Positions 11,701-23,700 of a stretch of DNA of 64,000 bases are shown piece after piece. Position numbers and translations under genes: made by a program. Position 1 is the stretch's first letter. Each line of letters starts with the position of its first letter. A model generated the notes under the pieces. That model made no database searches and was not told where the DNA came from. It saw only the letters and a list, made by a program, of their open reading frames with translations. Source of the DNA: Bolinopsis microptera (lineage: Eukaryota > Ctenophora > Tentaculata > Lobata > Bolinopsidae); the NCBI RefSeq assembly GCF_026151205.1, contig NC_087074.1:12381182-12445181 (forward strand), given 5' to 3'.

Positions 11701-14700
11701 CCTGTTTGGCTCACATGCACCGCTTGATTGGTTGCAGCCTGCTTATGGGCCGGCCTATACAGCTGACTGCACCTAAAACGCTATCACACGAATTTATGGT
11801 GGTGTCACCATTTCAGGGCTTGTTAGCCCTGCTAGTCACAGGTTCCTTACAATCAATAAAAAGGAATGAACCATCCATTGAATCATCGAAAATGGTTCAC
11901 TATCCTCCCTTTACTGCAGAACAACGATTGTTCGTCTACCTGAAGAAAGAAAATGGGGAGTTCTACCCTCAGATTAAACGACAATTTCAGATGAAATTCA
12001 ACCGACCACCCCCTTGCCGGAAAAGCTGCTTTGACATTCATCACAAGATCAAGTTTTCTGCACACGATCGGCGAAGAGTCGGCAGAAGACGAACTGCGAG
12101 GACTGTAGAAAACATCACGATGGTTGTTGGTGACGTGATGGACACACCTAAGATTGGCACCCGGAAACGAGCTCCTGCCTTAGACATCAGCAGAACCCTT
12201 CAGCGAATCCTAAAGCAAGACCTTTCTAACCGGGCCTACCGAATCACAAAGAAACACAAACTTTTGGACCGTGATTTCCAATCGAGGATAGATTTCGCCA
12301 ACACATTCCTGTCCAAGCAGAATGTGGATCCCTACTTTGAGGACGAAATCTGGTACAGCGACAAGGCCATATAAACGGATATGTCAACTCCCAGAATGCA
12401 ATTCACTGGGGCTCTACTAGACCGGATGAAGTGGTGGAGAGAACGGCTTTTCCTGAAAAGGTCACGATCTGGTTTTTATCCTAAAAATTTGTGTTTCCCT
12501 TTCTAGCAAAGTCATCATCGGTATCCAATCAAAGCATAATGAACCTCATTAATACACGCTAACGCCTTACTCTTGATCAGATTGGGTGACGAGATCACTA
12601 ATTGAGTGCAAATATCACTGACTGAGTGCTCGGATCACATATCCGATGGATTTTAAAATGGTCATAACTCAGCCATATTTTAACCAATGAACTTGAAACT
12701 TTTGGAAAAGTTTTCAATTATCAAGCCAAATGTGTGCAAAAAATTTTGAGTTCTTAGCTTAAAGCGTTCTCATTTTATGAAGACAATAGTGAAAAAGAGG
12801 GAGTGTCACGCCACGCCCACTGTAATTGGGCGTGGCTTACGAAACTTTCAGGAAATCTAAGTTTGACCCATATCTATAATCTCTGAAATTTTGGTGCAAT
12901 TTGGAGACGAATTACGTGAGTTATTAAGTGGTTGCGTGTGGGTAGTCACTTATGGGCCACCCTACTAAATCTTCCGGATACACCGCCCAAGCAGCGAGTT
13001 TGAATTCTCATAACTCAAACTCGCTACTTTGCTGGAGGAATGACAGAAAGATCTCCTCTCTGTGGGGTGGTCACACAATGTGATGGCCCTGTTAAAGCTT
13101 AATGAATCTCAACATAGGTGACATAGGTAGGTACATCTGAATCTGGATCTGGATGGTTCAGCAATCAGCATGGTACTAACTGTTAGTTGAATGGTTTGTT
13201 TCTGAATAAATCATAGCTACATCCCCAGACGTGAGGTATTAGTCACAATAGCCAACAAACAACTGTCTCTCATTGGTTAGAGTGGTATAATAAGCAGGAG
13301 TCTGGGATCCAGACACACAGACTCTGGAGGGTGTGTGGTTTGTTTCTGAATAAATCATAGCTTCATCCTCAGACGTGAGGTATTAGTCACAATAGCTCAA
13401 TTGCTTGGAAGTTGGAGTGGTATGTTAAACAAGCGTGGGTATAGGACACTAGGGCGTAGGACACAAGGGTGGTAGACACAAGAGCGGAGGACACAAAGGC
13501 GTTACTTTCCTAAAAGGGTGGACACGAGGGCCAATCACATGATTCATTTTGGTATGGACACGAAGGCGGAACAAAAACCGTCCTAAATGATGGTCGTTTT
13601 CACTAAGAGGATTGATGGCTTGAAATTGAGTGAACACACCTCAGTGAAATTCGTCTACCCAAAGTAAATACCCGTTTTGGTACTTTATATATACGTACTA
13701 CCCCTGATATCAGCTGAGAGATGCTACTGAGCAACACTAAATTTATATAATGAGCTCATAGTAATGAGGATAAAATTTATTAAGACGAACTTGAAACGAA
13801 CTCTACAGTTTGGAATCATTGATAATTGGGGATTAATTTTACGAGCTTCAATTATACTCAGCACCAGCCATCCTGCCCATCTAATTGTAAAACCTTTGCT
13901 ACTTTACTAATCTTGAATATTCAGAAAACTCAATGTAAGTTAAACAGAACAATCATGTTAGGCAACGTTGTATACTACGATGTTGAATAATTCAACCTGA
14001 GACTACTGGCTGACAATTTAGCGAATTGTTCAGCTTAATTACCTTGTTTCTTACTCCAAATTTGCTCACATAAAAACTTTTTGGGCAGGAGCGGAATAGT
14101 ACTAATTACAAAATATCACCGCAACTACATTTCGCCTCTGTTGGATATCAGAATGAGGTCAACCTTGGAATTTGAATATTCAGCTAGCTTATGATACCAC
14201 ATTGGAAGTGCAACCATACTATACTATAACTGACAACTGTGCTAGACTTCTAATGCGTTAAGTCTTTCGATAACATCAATCGGAATTCAAACTATCCTAA
14301 TCACTAATCGTATAATATCAAAGAACCATCGCCAGACACTTGCTAAGCACATTCTAAAGTTCTAAGAGACTAACTCCCCTAGTGTTGTTTGGGGTGTAGA
14401 AGATGTGGTGGGTACAGTATCTCCTACAGGATGAAGCAATACGACCCCATCCTAACAACCTTTCTGTTCTGCTGCTCTCTCGCGGTCATGTGAGTTGTTG
14501 TTTAACAGTAAATTATCACGTGAACTTGGTTAAATATCACTGCTGCAGCAACATAACCGAGGTCATGTGGTACTCTTTGTTATTTGAGCAAACACTAAAC
14601 AGTCACGTTATCACGTCGGAACATTATAAAGTAATCTGTATTATTAACGGTTTATCAGGCTCTTTACTGAATACTTCATACAGGTCACCTGTAACAGGTA

Positions 14701-17700
14701 TTGTGCTGTTCCGCATCATAATAATATATGCTCACTCCCATGATTGTCCCCTGTTCGCTTGGCTGATATCCTTAGGTACAAAGGTTACCGACAACTTTTA
14801 TAAAATCGTCAAGTTTCCCAGCTGTACGTTCCTTATCAGATAGGAGCAAACTTAATAAACAAATGCCACCCAGGGCAACAACAACTGTGTCACTGTACTA
14901 TGGAGTGGGTAAAGTACAAGGAGATGTCAGTAGAATGTCGGTCTTTATCAAAGACATCTCACTTACTATTGATCAGTACGATAAAGTGGTAAGTGTTTAA
15001 GACTTATATTAAGACTTTTATAATATATATATTACGAGATTAGTTATCTCGGATATTACTGAACATTCCAAAAGTGGAAGCTATATCGGCATGTTTGGTG
15101 CTATTGTTATCATTAAAAGATAGTAACGATTGCTGATGGTCGTTGGAAGGTTTATCGTACGTATGACAGAAATGATATTATAGGGACGACACTATTTCAA
15201 TTCTGAGAGGAGTTGTCCCCAGGTTAATAATTCCATCTCAGATGTCGGATATGCAGAAGCACATAATATCACTGAAGAACAATACAAAAGACCTCCCGAG
15301 AAGTAGCTACATATCGGTAATTACCAAATTACAAGTAGAAAAGCAACATTACTCGCATGCCTATACTAAATTCTGGCCTCGAACACAGGCTGCTCATTTG
15401 CTCTAAAACATCGGGGAAAGACTATTCTTTGTTACAAAACTTGATTGAAATACCTCACAAAAATTTCACCATACTAAATAGACTCCTGCATCAATGAAAA
15501 GTTTATATTTTTTAAGACTTGAAAGATAGTATTGTTTCCTAAATGGTCCCTATTCAACAAAAAGCGTGGAGCCTATGTCTTTCATGCCACCGAATGGTGG
15601 GTTTTATTTGTTACTGCCTAAATAATTCTGGCATCGGGGAAAGACTCATCTTTGTTATAAAACTTGATAGAAATACCTCACAAAAATTTCATAATACTAA
15701 AAAGACTCCTGCATCAATGAACAGTTTATATTTTTAAAGACTTCAATTTATGTTTAAATTGGTGCTTTTCCTACAAAAAGCCTAAAAAAGTGGAACCTAG
15801 ATCCACTTTAGAATATTAAACAAGTACTAACATAATAATCTCTTTCTTCAGACCAAACTATTGGATATCGAGAAAGAGATAGAGCGGGATAAGATACCCG
15901 ACTTTGACGACGATATTAAACGACTTATTAAATATAACCGGGCCAGAGAATTGGTGGGTTCACAAACCAGTGTATTCTGTGCCAGGAATGTTGACTCAAA
16001 TTCGCTAGTTGTACTATGTTTGAAAAAAATTAGTTTTTTGAGTAATGAGATATCATATATTATAAATATGATGTATTTACATAACAACAGGAAACTTATA
16101 TACCCAGTTTTTATATATTTGTCCTGTAGGTACATATCGATTTTATTTCGAGACTATTTAAAGACGATAGGTTATAGAATTGCTTCTAAACATTTCCCTA
16201 CTAAAACTAAAACATAATACTTGTAGAGCAGATCACTGGCCTTACTTACAACTTAAAAAGGTTGAATTATATTAATAAATATATAAATAACACATTGCCA
16301 GGCCATTGTGCTGATGCAGAAGATCTACACAACTACTAACATTCCAATTACACATTCCAAACATTACTCCTAACCCAACAACTTCTCCCCCTGACACACC
16401 TCCCTCCAGGTTACACTAGCACTGTTAATGTTACAGATGTTCTGCTGTGCCACCCTGCTCATTGGTATATGTTACGGGAGAGTTTTCGTTCTTCACTGGT
16501 CAGTGGGACTTTCACTTCTTATAACTTATTAGTTCCACCATGTGACAGCTCTTATGACCTATGTGTATGTGACCTTTTCAAAACCTGAAATTTAATAAAT
16601 GTTCGCCAAATTAAGGTCGAGTTACGGTTGAGTGGGAGGTGTAAAGAAGTGGGAAGTGTAAAGAACTTAGGGCATAATCATACGATGTTTGTTTTTTGTA
16701 AAACTTGTACGGTATCCAAGAGTGAGGTGATTTAAAAATCACGTAATTTTTCAATTGGCAGCTAATTGATTATTCATTTGTGGACCAGTTCTGCAAAGTT
16801 ATTATCACGTGTATTATGTACGCTACCTGATAACACACACACACACATTGGGCTTGAATTAGAGGTATCTGTAACCCGAATCTACAACATCGACAAATGT
16901 AATCAACTGATAAAATACCTATGCTCTAAAAACAGCGCTTCTGTGTAAGAGTCAGACATTGATCCTGAACGAGATATTTACTGATAAAACTCAACATAGT
17001 ATTTGAGAGTGAGTATCTCAGGAAATTATATATTTTCATGATGTCCGGACATGACAATTGAACTAAGATACCTGTACCTTGGTTGTATAAATTCAAGTTT
17101 GTCATATCGCTGTGATATTATGTCCCATGACATCTGGCTATCTCGTTAATACATCAGTTGATAACCAAGTGCTTGACGTTCTGGTGCCAACCATAACATT
17201 AGAGTCCAGTTCACACTAAATAACTTACTTCAATTAGAAGGGGAAAATGTTTGTGAGGTACTGCTATTGCTTGTTGAGTGGTTATGAGAATAAAATCAGC
17301 ACTTGAATGTTATATATAGAATGTTATGACATCTCACTCCTTTTAATGCACCGTGAAGTCGCTGTATTTATTTATGTCTATATGTCTATATCTGCTTCCT
17401 ATATCCGCGAGTGTTCAAGCCCCAGCTGGGTGGTTTGAATTATTTCACTGTCTCAAAAGGGACTTTAATATTTTCAAAGCAAGACTAATTGTCCGTAGGA
17501 TGACTAATTGTCCGTAGGATGACTAATTGTCCGTAGGATGACTAATTGTCCGTAGGAAGACTAATTGTCCGTAGGATGACTAATTGTCCGTAGGATGGGC
17601 ACACCACTATAATACGTATGTGATGGGTTATGTTATTAGATTAAGGCAGTTCTAAACTTGTTAAACTAGTTTTCCGGCAACTTATTGATTGAGCAAAGCA

Positions 17701-20700
17701 ACATTGTCAATGTTCTCGTTAATATAATTTAAACAAGCTGTGTAAGTGCATGTAAAATAGATGAACATTGGAGTTAGTGATTGATCCTGAAACCATTTTA
17801 AAGAGGATTGATCTTTAAAGCCGAACCATCACTCTACTAAAACACATGGCAACATGAGAATCAGCTGACCAAAAATCAGATGCAACAATTTGATAATAAT
17901 AATATTACCACTATTAAAAAGACACGCCTGCCTACCAGTCTCTGTTATTTGCTACACTAGGATGTCAAACACTAAAGGGACGAGTGGGTAGACATAGGAC
18001 TAATTTGTATGATATTATTGTGAAAAAGGACCTATTTAAGAGACAAATTTATTTGAAAAATGAAGATGATTTTACCAACTTAGTGAACTTAGCAAGAGAT
18101 AGAGTAGGATGGAGGAGTTTATTTACTTTGAGACATATTGAACGAATGAGTCTTCGTAAGCGTAAATAGGCCAGCACTTTGCTGAGCCTCTTTAGGTGCT
18201 CTTTTGTTTATAGATGTTATTATATATATATTAAAAAGACGTACTGATTAGTTGGCACTTGCCAGTCGAGATGAGCTCACCAACTTGGTGAACCATTAAT
18301 CAAGAAGATTGGTGAGTCACAAACCTTCTTGATTAATGGTTCGATTGGCATCGCTTGAATCACGTTACCCTGCGAGCTATGGGTACAGTGTTGATACAAC
18401 CTTTAAAAACCAACAGAAATAAAATTCAGAAAAGTGGTATTTGATGACTTGGCCACACTGAAATAGTAAAACTACAGCGAAAACTACTACAGCTAACTTT
18501 AATCGAATTCAGAAAAGTGGTATTTGATGACCTGGCCACACCCATATAATGAGACTATACATAATGAGACTATAGATAATACTAAGACAGCTAACCTTAA
18601 TCGAATGCAAAGAGTTAAATTAAATTTCTAGGCCACACCGAAATAGTGAGAATTTTAACCTCGTACCCTATGTGATCCTAACTCACCGTGACCTTTTCTC
18701 ATGAGTGATATGAGAGGCTAAAACGATCGTAGAAATTTGAATAAAAACATTCCGTACCAACTTTACGTCTATTTTTAATGTTTTCACTAGTCATTACTTA
18801 AATCTTACTTATAATATGCTAATTAATATCTTTTCAGCTCATTGGTGATGCTAACCCTCTGTATGTTTTTCTTGTCTGCATCTATCGGCATTTATCTATC
18901 TGGGGCTGTGGTAGGTGTTTACTGTTTACTGTTATTTCTTCGCACTTTATCGTTAAACACAAACAAACCAGTCAATTCAACACGTTATTCTTAATGAGTT
19001 TGGTGAAAATCTATTTAATATCAAATAACAACAATTATTAAAGCAGTAAAAAGTTCATTCAATTAAGACACGAAAATGGGCCTCATCTGATCCAACATTT
19101 CTCTAGAGCAGTATCAAATTTTCTGAGTAGAAAATTCTCGTTTCCACAGATCAATCTCTCTTGAAATTAACCCACTGTGGTTTCTTAGAGCTGCCATCTC
19201 TGAGTCTGTAGGAGTCCTGTGAGAGAAGGTATTTAGGCTGGTAAGATCCTGTAGGTCTGATGTTGTATCTCTTTGCGTCCGCCATTACAGCAGTGAGAAG
19301 TTCATTAGTTCCGGCATTGTGGCCGAGTCTGGATACAGCTAGCTGCGCCAAACGTTCCGGGTAACCCAGTCTCTGAGTGTATTGAACGAAGGTGTCATTG
19401 GACATGGTAGTTGACATTTCCGGTGTAAGTTAGCAGGGGTGGAAGTGGGATGGAAGTGGGGATTAGCAGTTAGGAAGTGGAAGTGGTTTAGGGATTTAAG
19501 AAGGAGGCTAGGAACTTGTATTGAAGGTTGTTGTTGTTAGTTGATACTGAGTAACTGATTGAAAGAAGCTGTTTGATAATTTGGCAGTGGTTTGGTTGTT
19601 ATTTATACTAGTATACCTGCATTTGTTAAGGCTCCTGGCAGTGTCAAATGATTAGCAGTTAACGTGCAATGGTTTACTCCATATTTTCCTACTTTAGGCG
19701 ATGGCTCCCCTGCTTGCTAACTATCCTTGATGAGATCCCGCAGATCTAATGAGCGGTTTTCTAAATCTCAGACTCTCAGACTACTTGATGATGGCTCATG
19801 TGATCGCATGCACTTCTAAGAAATCATTATTTTTTACCAGGAACGCAAATATCAGAAGAATAGTATGAGATATACGTAGCGCGCGAACTTCGAATCAACT
19901 TTATGTAATGTAAGCTTAAATCGAAACGTGGCTAAATCCAATTAACCGCGCGGAGTGTGTACACAAACCGCCGACTGAACCACGCTGGATGGCATTTTGA
20001 TCATTGTTGCTATCAGTTTTCAAGAAAGATAATAAACTCTTATCTCAGGCATCTGCTGATATATGTGTTGAACACACAGAGTTTATGAGATACATTATTG
20101 ATGTGGAAGAATTGGCTGAGGATGTTGTGAAACTTTTCTTACGCTGCAAGGAGGTGAGCATATTCATAAAATCATGGATAAATATGCTTATTATGTAGTT
20201 AATGTGAAACATCTGACCATCAGTGGATGATTAGACCATTTTATTCCCTCTAAAGCTCACATATCTCTGTTATAAGCGGGGATTTCTACCAAAATGTGGT
20301 ACACGCTCCTGCTGCCTATAGTAAAGGTTTAACAGTATTATGCATGATTATGCAATACAGCGATGCTATCACGGTGTTAGGATGACTTTAAGTTTATTTC
20401 TTATTGCAGGATGGTAGCACGGGACTAAAATCGCTAGATCTCGTCAGTGGTCTCCTCAGTTTTCTCGACCACATTCCGGGGCCTGTTCAGTTGGTAATAT
20501 AACCTAATGGGTTTTCTTACAATTTAAAATCATTCAATTTCTACAAATCTAAAGATAATTTATACTGTAAATTGGGCCAAAATTATCCCTATGATAACGA
20601 TGTAAATGTTTCAATTCTCTCACAGGTTCCGCCTCAAGTAAAAGACACGTTGATAGATCTAACGAGCGATATGAACAATATTCAACACATCATGGCATGC

Positions 20701-23700
20701 CAGCAGCTAACCAAGGTACACATTTGTTTATAAGTTATCAGCCAATCAAATAGTTAATGTTCTTTAGACGCCCGAGTGGTAATCATGGTTAATCCAAGAA
20801 TTATGAATAATTTCATTTGTTCTATTGATGACATAGGGTCATGATAAAGTAGTGGATGACCTTGCTGTACGGCAAGTTAAACAAGGATCTGAAACTACTA
20901 GGTTCCGTACAGACTCAACTCTGCACCCGTGTCAATATGTTCATTATATGCAAGCCTCTTGATTTATGAGATGATTCTGTGCATTAGCGCGTTTTAAGAA
21001 CTTTATCGGCAAATATTTTAAACTTCATATTTTGATGATATCCTAACAAATACACATACCTTTGTATTATGATGGCGCTGCTGATTTGTAGGTACATATT
21101 TTAGGAAATCATTACTGTATATTGTGTGTGTTTCCAGAACGAAGAGGTGCTGGATCACATATTTTATATACTTTCATTTGTCGTTAGAACGAGATTGATT
21201 TTTAAGCACATTACTGCTTACTTCATGCATATGTATACATATAAATCCCCGTTAATCATTGATGATGAGTGATGATTGACAATAATGCAATTGCCGACCA
21301 TTTTGCTTTGGCAATGTAGATTGTCAAATTCATCTTCAATATAGAAATAACACCCCCTTTTTCATGCTGATACAGATTTTGAAAAGTTTTGTTCAGGATT
21401 ACAAAGGAATAACTGACATACTTTGCAAGCCGTTCCTGTAAGTACAGTGTCATGCTGAATGACGTGTCGAAATTTCATCAGAATCTTGAAATTACTGTCA
21501 GTTTGATAAATTCTGTTTGAAAAATGTTGAAAATCCAATCAGTTATGCTGTTTATGTGTGTTAATGTCATCCAACAAGAATTATTTTATCCATGTTCTCG
21601 TTCATAAAAATCAACTTCTCTTATGCTAATGATAACTTCTCAACCCACCCACCAATGTCCACGAGCATTATGTAGCTCAAGTTTCTCATTATTATTTCAT
21701 AAGTTACCCAGGCACACATTATCTATCACTGTCTTTGAGATATCATTCATTGTTTGAGAATCGGTAGAGGGGGAGCAGAACTATTGAGCGGTGGACTGTT
21801 GAGCGTAGGACTGTAGGTAGGTGAAGGTCGGAAGTAGGACTGTAGAGCGGTGTCAAATCGCCAGGGTAGGACTCTAGAGCGGCCGCCCTTATAGATCTCA
21901 CAACATGAGGACTTTAGAGCGGTACGATCCTATAATGAGGACTGTAGAGCGGTAGACTGTTGAGCGGTGGACTGTAGGCCGGTGAAGGTCGGAAGTAGGA
22001 CTGTAGAGCGGCCCTCCCTTATGATATAACATGAGGACTCTATAGCGGTTGAAAATTTGAAGATTGAAAATTTGAAGATTGAAAATTTGAAGATTGAACA
22101 CTCAACGAAGCATTGTAACTCGTGATTGATTATGGTCATGACATTCTAGGATGATAACTTTATTAAAGAGTCATGGAGTTAATGAACATTTTCATTATGA
22201 ATATCTCATTACTAATATTATAGTGTATCTTTATTTAAGATTATTGGTCGGTCTCAACGTCTTCCAAAAAATTTGAACATTGAATAAAATTATGGTTTTT
22301 AAACTCGTAATCAATAACACACGTGATATAAGGATGATAAAATCGATAAAACTTATTTATATTACAAACAATTACGAAAAATCAATACTATAGTTAACAA
22401 ATATCAAAATAACATTTCACTCCTCAGCCATCACATTTCGCAGCATGTCCAGGTGTGAGACGAGGTCCTGATCATCGTTTACTTCAACTAGGTGGGCTAG
22501 TCGTACACGAGCCTTGATTCTCCGTTGAGGGATTCGATGAAGATGGGCTTCTCAGGAGGAGAAAGACTGTTAACACTCTGCATATTGTAGGTAGTTGTAG
22601 AAGAGGAGTAGGAATCGAATTTGATATACGAAAACTGGATACTCCGTGATATTTATACCATACCTTCGAAATCCTAACAAGATATCGCACTGCGATGGGA
22701 TCTGATCTGAATCAGTCCCGTCACCAGATTGATGAACATGAGATATTCTTAGTAGGCGCTAAAGCGTCACGCGATGCGATCCTCATTCCTAAATGATCTG
22801 CACGAACTTGATCGGTACTCTGCTTAGCGAAATCACATTGATACGAACAGTTCACTAAAATAACGAAGACACGTTTTACATTTTTGAGTAGCAGGTGAAT
22901 ATTTCAATCAATCATTTGGAAGACGTTGAGACCGACCAATAATCTTAAATTAAGTTACACTATAATATTAGTAATGAAATATATATAATAAGTAAATGAA
23001 AATGTTCATTAACTCCATAGTCCATGACTCTTTAATAAAGTTATCATCCTAGAATGTCATGACCATAATCAATCACGAGTTACAATGTATAACTTAGCTT
23101 CGTTGAGTGTTCAATCTTCAAATTTTCAACCGCTATAGAGTCCTCATGTTATAGGAGGGTACCGCTCTAGAGTCCTCATGTTATGGGATCTATAAGGGAG
23201 GGCCGCTCTACAGTCCTACTTCCGACCTTCACCGGCCTACAGTCCACCGCTCAACAGTCCACCGCTCTACAGTCCTCATTTTAGGATCGTACCGCTCTAA
23301 AGTCCTCATGTTGTGAGATCTATAAGGGCGGCCGCTCTAGAGTCCTACCCTGGCGATTTGACACCGCTCTACAGTCCTACTTCCGACCTTCACCGACCTA
23401 CAGTCCTACGCTCAACAGTCCTCCGCTCAATAGTCCTACAGCCGGTAGAGGCTGTGATATTTATGCATTGGTCTGACTGCTTGTTTATGGAATGATTCTG
23501 TCGAGGAAATGAATATAAAACTTAAAGTAGACTCTAGCAGCATGTCGCATAATATTTTTTGAGTTTAATTCAATAAAAATTGATATGAGGCATGAGCTAT
23601 TATCATATTCTTTACACTTTTAATTTAACTAATTTCACTACAACAAATCAATGCAGAGAAATTTGCCGAAATGATCAATGATGTTCCATCACGTTTTGAT

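Noticed and set aside
14403-14843. A 146-codon plus-strand ORF
   Set aside because: It overlaps the Tweety TM2 exon (14383-14489) in the wrong frame and runs on into the intron.
15848-16217. ORFs on both strands around a Tweety exon
   Set aside because: The plus-strand frame is the exon 15852-15953 extended into its intron; the minus-strand one is its shadow.
17483-17596. CRISPR-like direct repeats
   Set aside because: The 19-bp units are directly adjacent with no spacers, and the window is animal DNA.
21139-21200. A further Tweety exon (NEEVLDHIFYILSFV)
   Set aside because: It has an acceptor and is hydrophobic, but I could not find a suitable donor or a match to the family at this position, so it is left out of the exon list.
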